This document shows positions 26,675-35,088 of a stretch of 64,000 nucleotides of DNA, one piece after another (position 1 is the stretch's first letter; every line of letters begins with the position of its first letter). The stretch is from Pseudomonadales bacterium (lineage in GTDB: Bacteria > Pseudomonadota > Gammaproteobacteria > Pseudomonadales > Pseudohongiellaceae), in assembly GCA_024234395.1 (NCBI GenBank), contig JACKOH010000001.1, positions 1,817,001-1,881,000 of the forward strand, read 5' to 3'. The position numbers were made by a program, and so were the translations under genes. The notes below the pieces were generated by a model. The model was not told where the DNA came from. It saw only the letters and a program-made list of their open reading frames with translations, and did no database searches.

Positions 26675-27664
26675 ATGGCGATTCAGATAAACATGAAAAC
26701 TATGAACGAGTCAGCAAAAACTGAAAAGGACTTTATTAGTATCGTTATCTGTACGTATAACCGTGCCGATATACTGCAACAAACACTAGAAAGTTTTTTT
26801 TCTTTAAATTCGTTAGATAATAACTTTGAATTAATCGTCGTCGACAATAATTCTACAGATACCACTAGGGAAATTGTCGAATATTTTGTAGATCAGAATC
26901 CTCAAGTGTTATACAGATTCGAGAAAAAACCCGGTTTATCCCAGGCAAGAAATACTGGCATCAAGGAAGCAAAAGGAGAAATCGTAGCTTTTGTTGATGA
27001 CGATGTTTTTTTTGACAAGGAATGGTATATCAACTTACGGGACATCTTTGGGAGAAATCCTGATATTGTCAGCGTTGGAGGCAAAATTTTGCCCCATTTT
27101 GACACGCACAGACCTGAGTGGTTGCCTGATAACAAACTATGGATTTATGGTGTAACTACTTATGGAGCAAATGAAAAGCAGATTATTCCACCTGAAATTC
27201 CGGTAGGTTGTAATATGGCTTTTAGAAAAGATATTTTTACTCACATTGGTTTGTTTGATGTTAACTTGGGTAGAAAAGGAACTAATCTTCTCTCAGGTGA
27301 GGAGAATTCTGTTTTTTTTAAAATTCAGGAGTTGGGAGAAAAAGTTTATTACTCGCCAGGAATGCTGGTTCATCACCGTATTCCGGAAGTTAGAGTTTCA
27401 AAAGACTGGGTATTGAAACGTTTCTACTGGCATGGGATTTCAGAAGTCGCCACCAAGCAGATAATTGGCAAAAAGTTGAGTCGCTTTGAATTGGTCCAGG
27501 CAGGACTAAAAGCGATAAAGAATCTTTTTTTCATTGTGGTCGGAAAATCTATCCACCCAAAAAAAATATATTGGTCGCTGATGCAAATTGACATGAATAG
27601 AAAAATTCAGATTGCCTTTTGTCTTGGCGAAGCTGCCCAGTCATTCAGATTATCAGTGAAATGA
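26675..27664 (+). CDS. Glycosyltransferase family 2 protein
   Basis: 329 residues. A GT-A fold is clear from ISIVICTYNRADILQQTLESF, ELIVVDNNSTDTTREI, KPGLSQARNTGIKEAKGEIVAFVDDDVFF (DXD motif) and CNMAFRKDIF. It is an inverting transferase using a nucleotide sugar, probably adding one sugar to the lipid-linked unit. Start ATG at 26675, with internal ATGs at 26693 and 26702 also possible. The gene and its downstream partner are noticeably AT-rich compared with the XrtA core. Stop overlaps the next start (ATGA). Confidence 0.88.
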   Translation: MAIQINMKTMNESAKTEKDFISIVICTYNRADILQQTLESFFSLNSLDNNFELIVVDNNSTDTTREIVEYFVDQNPQVLYRFEKKPGLSQARNTGIKEAKGEIVAFVDDDVFFDKEWYINLRDIFGRNPDIVSVGGKILPHFDTHRPEWLPDNKLWIYGVTTYGANEKQIIPPEIPVGCNMAFRKDIFTHIGLFDVNLGRKGTNLLSGEENSVFFKIQELGEKVYYSPGMLVHHRIPEVRVSKDWVLKRFYWHGISEVATKQIIGKKLSRFELVQAGLKAIKNLFFIVVGKSIHPKKIYWSLMQIDMNRKIQIAFCLGEAAQSFRLSVK

Positions 27665-28896
27665 CAGACGCAAAAAGCGATAATCACTTAGATCATAAAA
27701 AATTAAATGTTCTATTCGTTTCCCACACTCCAAATCTGACCGGAGGTGCAGATTTTTGTCTCAAAGAAATTTTAGAGAATATCGATCGCGAAAAAGTTAG
27801 CCCTCATGTTGTTTTGCCTAAAAACACCGCCACGGCTAAGAGCGGATTCGTAAATTTTTTATCGGAACATGAAATTCCATTTTCTCTATCAGAAATCATC
27901 CACTGGATTGATTATAGTTCCTATGGAAAAGTGTCGAGAAGAAGGCTTATTCTGCGCTTCTTCAGAACCCTGCCGGCGAGAATCGTTAGCTTTGTCAAGA
28001 TAGTCAATCAAAATAAAATCGATTTAATATATACCAATACAGTAACTGTCGTTGAAGGGGCACTCGCAGCTAAAATAACTGGCAAACCTCACATCTGGCA
28101 CATCCATGAAGCAATTTCTGGAAATAATGACTTGCTGCCAATTTTCCCAGAAAAATGGCATAGACGAGTAATAGACTGTTTATCCAATAAAAAAATCTTC
28201 CCATCTTCATATTTGGCGTTTCAAGTTTACCAATTCTACAAAGGAAGTGAAAAATCAATTATTGTTCCGAATGGTGTCGATATAAGCCGCTTTAAACCTG
28301 ACAAAACAGCTCGCAGTTGGTTAAGTAAACTTATTGAAATCGCAGATTCGACGAATCGAATAGTTTCAGTTGGAAATTTAACCGAGTCTAAGCGAATGGA
28401 TGACTACATCAGGGCTGTTGCGTTATCAGAAAGTGCGCGCGGTAAATGCGTTTTCATCATTATAGGTTCTGGAAAAAGTCAAAAACGAGACTCTTTGATA
28501 GCTTTAAGTAAGCAATTGGGCGTCTTCGATAAAGTAAAAATAATTAGCTGGTCAGGTCAGATTGAAAAAATAATTGCGGGTTCGGATGTATTGGTGATTA
28601 CCTCTGGACAGGAAACTTTTGGAAGGACAGCCATTGAAGCAATGGCTTGCGGTGTACCAGTTGTCTCGACTGATTGTGGAGGACCAGGAGAAATTATTGA
28701 CCATGGCGAAACTGGGTTATTGACCCCGGTAGGTTCGCCAGAACAGACAGCGGCCGCGATAGACAGACTCATGTTAGACCCTGATTATGCGGACTCTATA
28801 GCCGATAAAGCGCTGAATAAGGTTAAAGAAAGCTATGACCTTCGCACATACGTTGCTCAAATAGAAAAAATTATTGTTGTCTTTAAGAGCACATAA
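27661..28896 (+). CDS. GT4-type glycosyltransferase
   Basis: 411 residues from the ATG overlapping the previous stop; a frame from 27619 would run inside the upstream gene. N-terminal NVLFVSHTPNLTGGADFCLKEIL, VPNGVDISRFKP, VSVGNLTESKRMDDYI, FIIIGSGKSQKRD and ETFGRTAIEAMACGVPVVSTDCGGPGEII are the GT4 acceptor and donor motifs. AT-rich like its partner, which suggests a shared foreign origin. Confidence 0.9.
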   Translation: MTDAKSDNHLDHKKLNVLFVSHTPNLTGGADFCLKEILENIDREKVSPHVVLPKNTATAKSGFVNFLSEHEIPFSLSEIIHWIDYSSYGKVSRRRLILRFFRTLPARIVSFVKIVNQNKIDLIYTNTVTVVEGALAAKITGKPHIWHIHEAISGNNDLLPIFPEKWHRRVIDCLSNKKIFPSSYLAFQVYQFYKGSEKSIIVPNGVDISRFKPDKTARSWLSKLIEIADSTNRIVSVGNLTESKRMDDYIRAVALSESARGKCVFIIIGSGKSQKRDSLIALSKQLGVFDKVKIISWSGQIEKIIAGSDVLVITSGQETFGRTAIEAMACGVPVVSTDCGGPGEIIDHGETGLLTPVGSPEQTAAAIDRLMLDPDYADSIADKALNKVKESYDLRTYVAQIEKIIVVFKST

Positions 28897-29015
28897 TTCG
28901 CCCATCTCGAATGAGCGCATAGCACATTAAATTCATGGACCAATGGGTTAGCATTGATTCGGCGTGCCGCGGCAGTGCTCTTTTGGCGGCGTGAATTGAA
29001 TTAAACTAATTCACA

Positions 29016-30095
29016 TCAACTATCTGAGATTCGGGCTTTCAGTTGCTCCAGATAACTGTGCCCATACTCAGTCCCTGGTTCAAGATGGTTTCCCTCCGCC
29101 CATTCATTCCACGATTTGACGAACAAAAAATTATCTTTTGCATCACGACTTTGACAGCGATCTATCGCCCTACCCAGCATCTTTCCGAATAATTCTGGAG
29201 TAGAACCCTTAAGCACAAGACCTTGACTGCCACTCCTCGGCGTATTGTCCCAATTAGGCAACACGCAGGGAATCGCAAGTTGTGACGCCTTTTCCGGCAC
29301 AAAATATTCTATCTTGGACTGATAACTTGAAATGGTAGGCTTTCCCCTGAAGTCCAGCCACTTATTCCTCAATTTCTTTACCGGATGCTTCCATGGCGTC
29401 CAGCCACGCCTTCTGCGGAAGCCCGGCTTATTCACGAATGCATCGAAACCGTGCGCAGTCGCGTCCCAGAACGGGTTGCCGTGCTCGGCAATTAAGTACA
29501 GACCCTCGAATCCGGCTTCCACTGCCATGCTGCGCAACCGGCTCGTAAACTCGACAGGCTCCGGTAAGTCACTCGGCTGAAAGATCATAAAGACCGGCTT
29601 CCCATCCACTCGAATATATCGCGGGTCATTGAATGCACGACTTAGATACTCAAAGTGTTGTATTTCGTCATCCCGGCCTGGGTAAGTCTGTTCAATGAGA
29701 ACCTTTTTATCCAGGCCATGCCAGGCACCGGTCCAGGTTTGATTCGCCCAGCACAACATGAACGGAAAATCAGGTTTCCCCGATGAAAGCACTTCATCAA
29801 AAGGACGTTCAAGCAGTCTTCGCCCCCCTCCGAACCAATAATGATAGTAGCAGAATCCGGTGACACCATAATTTTGTGCCAGGGCTGCCTGCTCCTCTCG
29901 AGTTTCAGATACTCTCAGATCATAGAAGCCAAGGTCAGCAGGAAGATTTGGTTGCTTGTGGCCTCGATACAGTGGCTTGGCCTTCGTAACATTCGTCCAC
30001 TCTGTGAATCCTTTCCCCCACCACTCGTCGTTTTCGGGAATCGGGTGATATTGCGGCAGATAGAGAGCGATAACACTTAAATCGGTATGAGTCAT
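29016..30095 (-). CDS. WbsX-like GH99-type domain protein
   Basis: 359 residues. The family blocks are LYLPQYHPIPENDEWWGKG near the N-terminus, GFCYYHYWFGGGRRLLERP, CWANQTWTGAWHGLDKK, and the C-terminal FVKSWNEWAEGNHLEPGTEYG. WbsX-like proteins occur in O-antigen and EPS loci and contain a glycoside hydrolase family 99-like barrel; whether they transfer or hydrolyse sugars is not settled. It converges on the GT gene ending at 28896 and is divergent from the gene at 30597. Confidence 0.85.
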   Translation of the reverse strand: MTHTDLSVIALYLPQYHPIPENDEWWGKGFTEWTNVTKAKPLYRGHKQPNLPADLGFYDLRVSETREEQAALAQNYGVTGFCYYHYWFGGGRRLLERPFDEVLSSGKPDFPFMLCWANQTWTGAWHGLDKKVLIEQTYPGRDDEIQHFEYLSRAFNDPRYIRVDGKPVFMIFQPSDLPEPVEFTSRLRSMAVEAGFEGLYLIAEHGNPFWDATAHGFDAFVNKPGFRRRRGWTPWKHPVKKLRNKWLDFRGKPTISSYQSKIEYFVPEKASQLAIPCVLPNWDNTPRSGSQGLVLKGSTPELFGKMLGRAIDRCQSRDAKDNFLFVKSWNEWAEGNHLEPGTEYGHSYLEQLKARISDS

Positions 30096-30596
30096 ATTTT
30101 GTGCGCTATGTGTTCCGTTGCGAGGGACCTTTTTGAGCTTGCCGGGATCCAGGGCCCCTAAAATTCAACCTCAAAGCGAGGCGTATGCAGCTAAAAGTGA
30201 GTATACCAAACAGCTCATAATAGAAGCAGTCAAACAGCCTAGGCTATTAGGACATCCAGCGGTAGAGCCCATAGATTGACTCAGTGTCGCCAGAGACAAC
30301 CCTTTAACTGCTTGAATGCAGCTTCCAGATAAATTGCAAAACAGATTGATAATGTCATCGACGCAGCGCGTCTGTGCGGCAACTAACGCAAGCATGTATC
30401 CAGGGATAAATTTTAATCTCCAGGGACTCTAAGTGGTTGCCAGCTATTTGTCCTGCTGATACGCTGCTCCAACAAATTTATGGTTGAATTCGACCGGCAG
30501 CCCTCCTCTATTCAGTCGTGATTATCTTCAAGGCCTCTACTCAAGTTCTGGTCCGGTCCAATTGCTGTCGATACCCTTAGTAACCAGGAAATAACA
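30096..30596. other. Intergenic region, about 500 bases
   Basis: Lies between divergent genes (WbsX minus, GT plus). A 74-codon minus-strand frame (30171-30395) has no ribosome site or recognisable motif and was not called. No repeat, terminator or promoter stands out. Confidence 0.4.
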
Positions 30597-31685
30597 ATGA
30601 AGGAAACTTCCCTTTCTGTCTTGTTAGCGACCAATCGACAGCCCAATTCATACACTGCAGATCTTGCGCGGTCACTTGCTCCACACTGCCAGCTTACGAT
30701 GGGCACCGATAATTTCTGGCTATGCTTAAGAAGGCACGATATCGTTCACTTCCATTGGCCCGAGGAACTGTTTTCGTGGAGAAACGTTACAAGGCAAGGG
30801 TTAATAGACTTGAGAGCTTTATTGGAAGGATTCTACAGCGACTGTAAAATTGTGGTAACAATGCATAATGTGCAGCCTCACTATGGTGACAATCCGCTTT
30901 TTGATGATCTGTATAAGTTGCTATTCGGCTTCGCACACGCTGTAATTCATTTTGGTAATGCCAGTATTCAACTCTATCAGGAACTGTATTCAGATGTTCC
31001 CCGGTTTCAGCCAAAACCTCTCGATCATCGAATGATCCCCCACCAGTCATATCAACAACTGTTAGCACGAATCCCTAAGGAATCAGCCAGGAAAAGTATG
31101 GGGATATCGGAGGACAGGAAGCTGATGGTCGTATTTGGCTCCATACGACACGAAGAGGAGGAAACGCTAATACTTGATGCCTTTCGCGCTGCCAAAGTAC
31201 CGCAGAAATCTCTTCTGGTGTCAAACTGGAAATACTTCTACAAAGCCCGGCGGCGGCATAACCCTCTTCTGAAAATATTCTATAAGTTACGGGAAGTACA
31301 ATGGCGCCGTTCACAGTATGCAGTATTTCATCACGGCCTGGTCAGTGAAGATGATATCGCAAATTATCTCCAGGCTGCTGACATCGTTTTTATTCCTCGA
31401 AAAAAAGTGTTGAATTCCGGGATTCTTCCCCTGGCTTTTACCTTCGGCAAGGTAGTCGTGGGCCCGGATACAGGAAATGTGGGCGAATGGCTTCGCAATA
31501 CCGGCAACCCGGTTTTTGACCCTCACAGCATATGTTCCTTGGGTCAGGCTGTTGAAAGCGCATACGCGCTTGCTGACGGGGGTTTAGGCAAAAAGAATGC
31601 GCGCCTGGCGTTATCAGACTGGTTGCCGGAAAATATCGCAAAGCAGCATATGCTGCTTTATGAAGAGCTTGTCTCAAGAGCATAG
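30597..31685 (+). CDS. GT-B-type glycosyltransferase
   Basis: 362 residues. HDIVHFHWPEELFSWRNV in the N-terminal domain (an HFHWPE motif seen in some GT4-like enzymes), KIVVTMHNVQPHYGDNPLFD, then MVVFGSIRHEEEETLILDAF, FHHGLVSEDDIANYLQAADIVFIP and NSGILPLAFTFGKVVVGPDTGNVGEWL in the donor domain. The overall architecture is GT-B. Likely adds a sugar in repeat-unit synthesis. Single gene on the plus strand with its own upstream region; a stem-loop follows at 31723-31750. Confidence 0.78.
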   Translation: MKETSLSVLLATNRQPNSYTADLARSLAPHCQLTMGTDNFWLCLRRHDIVHFHWPEELFSWRNVTRQGLIDLRALLEGFYSDCKIVVTMHNVQPHYGDNPLFDDLYKLLFGFAHAVIHFGNASIQLYQELYSDVPRFQPKPLDHRMIPHQSYQQLLARIPKESARKSMGISEDRKLMVVFGSIRHEEEETLILDAFRAAKVPQKSLLVSNWKYFYKARRRHNPLLKIFYKLREVQWRRSQYAVFHHGLVSEDDIANYLQAADIVFIPRKKVLNSGILPLAFTFGKVVVGPDTGNVGEWLRNTGNPVFDPHSICSLGQAVESAYALADGGLGKKNARLALSDWLPENIAKQHMLLYEELVSRA

Positions 31686-31722
31686 TGGTCAGAAAGCCAC
31701 TGCGCACTCAGAAATACGTGCA

Positions 31723-31750
31723 GCTTCTTGTCTACTTTTAAACAAGAAGC
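31723..31750. terminator. Candidate bidirectional terminator hairpin
   Basis: A perfect 9-bp stem, GCTTCTTGT / ACAAGAAGC (31723-31731 and 31742-31750), with a ten-base loop lies between two convergent genes. It lacks a clear T-run, so intrinsic termination is only a possibility. Confidence 0.45.
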
Positions 31751-31785
31751 CGCTCACGAAGAGTTTCTTATTGTAATGAGCCCGG

Positions 31786-33075
31786 TTAGCGGATAGATGC
31801 AAACAAATTCAGTGTTTTTTCGGCCATTTTTTCTCTTGTATGGCAAGACAGCCACTCATTCAGCTTTTGTGTGTTCTGAGCAAACGATTCGTCACTAATC
31901 AAGTCCAGTGCGTCATCAAGACTGTTTGCGTCACTTATAAAAAAACCTGCTTCAAGCTCTTTTATCAAACGTGATATCTCCCCCTCTTCCCCAAAACAAA
32001 GAATGGGTCGCTTCGATGCAAGATAGTCATACAATTTACCTGGTATATAACGGCTGAGTGATTCAGTTGAGAACAACAGCAAAGCCTGCGACTCCACCAT
32101 CAGTTTAGCGGCCTCATTTTTTGACACCTGGTCGATTAACTTAACATTTTCTCTATGCGGGAATTTTAAAATCGCGTCCAATGCCTTCTGCGATTTTTGC
32201 CCGATGAAAACCAATTCTATACGTTCCTTGTAACCCTTAAAGTGATTAAAAAAATCTTCCATAAACAACAAAAACTTGTCCGGAGGCGTATGGTCGGCAA
32301 GGTTTCCGACGAACGAGATTCTGATGATACTACTAGTTCCTTTTGTTGCTGGCTCCTGGAAATTAAAGTCACCAGGTTCCCATCCGTTAGGCACAATTTT
32401 GCATTTTGTTCGAGACAGCTGTTTAAAAACGCCAAGCTGTTGTTCTAACTGCGATTCAGTAGTAAACAAGACCAGGTCCGCTTTGGATAGACATCGTTTC
32501 TCCCAGTATCTGTCTGCGGTGCCGATATCTACAAATCCGAAGGGGCTTTCAGTCCACTCATCCCGATATTCCAATACCAATCTCGCCCGAAAATATTTTG
32601 CCAGAAAATAGGCCGCCACAAAGTTGTGAAAGACCGGACCTGTTGCCATGACAATCGACGGCGGTGAGGCGCGATACTTTTCTCGAGCAAGGAAAAATGT
32701 TGCAGCTATATTGGTAAATCCTCCGTCGATGCGCGGGAAAAATCTATAGCTTGGGCTTCGTGTCGACTGTTTAACTCTGTGTATCTCCGCTTGTTCCGGC
32801 AACGACTTCAGAAGGTATTTTCCAGCTTCCGTTGGCTCTTCATCATAGTCACCAGCAATGACATCTATCTGCCAATTTCTCTCGTTCCCATACCGCACCA
32901 GAGAAACCGGTCGATAAACCCCTCCCGATATCTTGGGTGGGAATAGCCAGGCAAGTAACAGAACCTTACTGCGATCTTTAGGCGAAGCCGGATTTCCAAT
33001 GCGTGCCAGCAGCCACATGTAAAAAAATTCCATGTAACAAACAACGGTATCCCTGATCGAGCGTAGTGGACTCAT
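31786..33075 (-). CDS. GT4-type glycosyltransferase
   Basis: 429 residues. KVLLLAWLFPPKISGGVYRPVSLV is the acceptor-domain start of a GT-B enzyme; LVLEYRDEWTESPFGF, KIVPNGWEPGDF, IRISFVGNLADHTPPDKF and ESQALLLFSTESLSRYIPGKLYDYLASKRPIL complete the family pattern. It is the last gene of a minus-strand operon that begins at 36351 and contains the ACP and hydrolases; its ATG overlaps the hydrolase 1 stop by four bases. Confidence 0.87.
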   Translation of the reverse strand: MSPLRSIRDTVVCYMEFFYMWLLARIGNPASPKDRSKVLLLAWLFPPKISGGVYRPVSLVRYGNERNWQIDVIAGDYDEEPTEAGKYLLKSLPEQAEIHRVKQSTRSPSYRFFPRIDGGFTNIAATFFLAREKYRASPPSIVMATGPVFHNFVAAYFLAKYFRARLVLEYRDEWTESPFGFVDIGTADRYWEKRCLSKADLVLFTTESQLEQQLGVFKQLSRTKCKIVPNGWEPGDFNFQEPATKGTSSIIRISFVGNLADHTPPDKFLLFMEDFFNHFKGYKERIELVFIGQKSQKALDAILKFPHRENVKLIDQVSKNEAAKLMVESQALLLFSTESLSRYIPGKLYDYLASKRPILCFGEEGEISRLIKELEAGFFISDANSLDDALDLISDESFAQNTQKLNEWLSCHTREKMAEKTLNLFASIR

Positions 33076-33947
33076 GGCGTTTTAACCAAATATTCAGCCA
33101 TCAACCAGTCTCGCGTGCAAAGCTGCACCTGATGACGCAGACTATGACTTGAAAAAGTGTGGTTCGCCTCGGGCAGCTCTGACACTGTGACGTTTTTCTT
33201 TTTGAGCTGTTGCTGCCACGCCCTTGAATGCGAGACCAGGTTTTTAAACTCATCAGCCGTCAGGTCCTTTCCACTCAGTATTATCAATACTCCCCCATTG
33301 AAATTTCGAAGGCCCTGAAACATACGATCGGGCAATGAGGCCTGACCTAACCCATTCTCTCCTTCCTCTCTGGTCGTTTTATTCCCGAAAAACATACTCC
33401 AGATGTTTCCAAATAATGACTTATATGCCTCCCAAAGGCTCACTTTGCCCCTCAGCAACTTGAACCAGAAAGCTTTATTAGCCAATCTGGACACATAGTA
33501 TTGCTTGACATATGCCTCGGCTTCACCCTGAGCCGTCCTCACCCAGGGATTTAACAACACCAGCCCGGCAACCCTGGAATCTGTGTGTGCGTAGAACAGG
33601 GCGGCCGAAGATGCATCACACAGGCCCCAGATGACGATACGTTTTACGGGAGGGACTGCTACCGAAAAATGATCGATGGCAGCACAAATGTCATCGTCGA
33701 TAGTCTCAAACTCTCGCAACAAACCTCCGCTATCCCCCATACCGCGATAATCGAACCTCATGACAGCAATGCCGCTATCGGCAAGATAACGCGCCAGCAG
33801 TAGAAATTGTCGATGAGAACCAACCCGGTATTGAGGCCCGCCCACGACAACGAGTACGCCGACGTCCTCTGGTACCTGTGGTCGATGTATAATCCCGATG
33901 AGATTTTCACCCTGGCATTCGAAAACAGTTGCTTCTTCAACGACCAT
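33072..33947 (-). CDS. Exosortase A system-associated hydrolase 1 (alpha/beta fold)
   Basis: 291 residues. Matches TIGR03100 by sequence style: LIGIIHRPQVPEDVGVLVVVGGPQYRVGSHRQF, FDYRGMGDSGG and the nucleophile-elbow region VIWGLCDASSAALFYA. The elbow reads G-L-C-D-A instead of G-x-S-x-G, implying a Cys nucleophile or altered chemistry. It may act as a thioesterase or acyl transferase on the ACP encoded upstream. Five bases separate it from hydrolase 2. Confidence 0.88.
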   Translation of the reverse strand: MVVEEATVFECQGENLIGIIHRPQVPEDVGVLVVVGGPQYRVGSHRQFLLLARYLADSGIAVMRFDYRGMGDSGGLLREFETIDDDICAAIDHFSVAVPPVKRIVIWGLCDASSAALFYAHTDSRVAGLVLLNPWVRTAQGEAEAYVKQYYVSRLANKAFWFKLLRGKVSLWEAYKSLFGNIWSMFFGNKTTREEGENGLGQASLPDRMFQGLRNFNGGVLIILSGKDLTADEFKNLVSHSRAWQQQLKKKNVTVSELPEANHTFSSHSLRHQVQLCTRDWLMAEYLVKTP

Positions 33948-33952
33948 GGCTC

Positions 33953-34801
33953 TTATCTACCTTGAAGTAGTTTTCTGATCAATTCCAATAACCCCGGCAA
34001 TTCAACCAGCTCTACGGCTGACCAGAATGTCGGGCCGCAATACCTGTGCAGGGTTATCGGCAAGTCAGCCGCAGTCAATTGCTCAACTGCCTGTTTGTTC
34101 ATAATGGGCACCGGGCGACTTTCCTCTGCGATAAGCTCGATCCAATCCATTGTTTGTATACCCTTCCCATGAAAGCGACCTTCTTGAATCACACTGCCTG
34201 TCATTCCTCGCGCTAACGAAGGATTCAAGGTATATCCGGCTACTTCCACTGACTGGCCGGATAACAGACTCTCTTTCAAGGATTTTACCGTTGATTTGTC
34301 CCGACTGTTTTCAGCCATTTCTGCCGCAATACGAAGGCGAAGAAACTGGGAAAGGAAATTTTCTCCTCTTACCACAGGTGCCAGGAATATCAGCTTGTCG
34401 ACATCTGGGTGCAAGCGATGAATATAATCCGACGCCAGCAACGCACCAGTTCGCAGGGCTACGATCGAGACCGGTCTTCCTGCTTTGCCGGATTCTTTAG
34501 CCAACCACTGATGGGCAGAGTTGAGATCTTCAAGCCAGATGTCCCATGTTGCTTCGCCAAAGTCTCCGTCGCTATCCCCGGTACCAAAAGGATCAAAAAT
34601 CAAGCTGTCGATTCCAGATTCAGCCAGAAGCTCGGCTAACTTTCGGAAAATGTGACGAGACTTGTTCATCTCTTCCGCAAACGGAGGGATAAACAAAACC
34701 GGGGACGCATTCTGAAGCGCTGCATTTGCCTGGATACTTAAACAAAAAAGTCGTCTGTCAGGACAATCCAGGAAAAAGGGCGTAACGGCTGGCTTCTTCA
34801 C
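33953..34801 (-). CDS. Exosortase A system-associated hydrolase 2 (alpha/beta fold)
   Basis: 282 residues. Fits TIGR03101: FIPPFAEEMNKSRHIFRKLAELL, SLIFDPFGTGDSDGDFGEATWDIWLEDL, and the elbow region VSIVALRTGALLASDYI where a Thr occupies the nucleophile-like position. C-terminal YCGPTFWSAVELVELPGLLE. The altered elbow means a classic serine-hydrolase mechanism is doubtful. It is placed between ACP and hydrolase 1 with gaps of only a few bases, so the three probably work together on an acyl intermediate. Confidence 0.87.
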   Translation of the reverse strand: MKKPAVTPFFLDCPDRRLFCLSIQANAALQNASPVLFIPPFAEEMNKSRHIFRKLAELLAESGIDSLIFDPFGTGDSDGDFGEATWDIWLEDLNSAHQWLAKESGKAGRPVSIVALRTGALLASDYIHRLHPDVDKLIFLAPVVRGENFLSQFLRLRIAAEMAENSRDKSTVKSLKESLLSGQSVEVAGYTLNPSLARGMTGSVIQEGRFHGKGIQTMDWIELIAEESRPVPIMNKQAVEQLTAADLPITLHRYCGPTFWSAVELVELPGLLELIRKLLQGR

Positions 34802-34803
34802 GC

Positions 34804-35055
34804 TTACGAATTGAGCTTTTTGTCTACAAATTCAACTAAGCTGCCTACGGTTTCAAACACCTCCGCATCAATCTCATCATCTTCCACGGTGAAGCCGTAG
34901 GTTTCCTCGAGTGTAGTTACCACCCCTACTACTGCCATGGAATCGAATTCCGGAATCCCCCCCAGTAATGTTGAATCCATGCTCAACCCGTCCGCTTTAT
35001 CGCCGAGCTGAAGAACATCTTTTAACACTCGCTTTACTTCATCAATTGTTGCCAT
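34804..35055 (-). CDS. Acyl carrier protein of the XrtA locus
   Basis: 83 residues. Acidic helical protein with the phosphopantetheine attachment Ser39 in PEFDSMAVV (DSM variant of DSL). It likely carries an acyl or aminoacyl group for decoration of the polysaccharide; the decarboxylase and hydrolases 1/2 are its usual companions. No acyl-CoA ligase gene for charging it is in the window. The hydrolase 2 gene starts two bases after its stop. Confidence 0.92.
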   Translation of the reverse strand: MATIDEVKRVLKDVLQLGDKADGLSMDSTLLGGIPEFDSMAVVGVVTTLEETYGFTVEDDEIDAEVFETVGSLVEFVDKKLNS

Positions 35056-35088
35056 TTTTCACCTTTCAGACTTCAACAACACTCTCAA

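Noticed and set aside
28991..29014. 7-bp stem GTGAATT/AATTCAC between convergent genes
   Set aside because: Short, AT-rich and without a T-run; too weak to call a terminator.
30171..30395. 74-codon minus-strand frame with hydrophobic stretches
   Set aside because: No ribosome site, no family motif, and it lies in a divergent promoter region.
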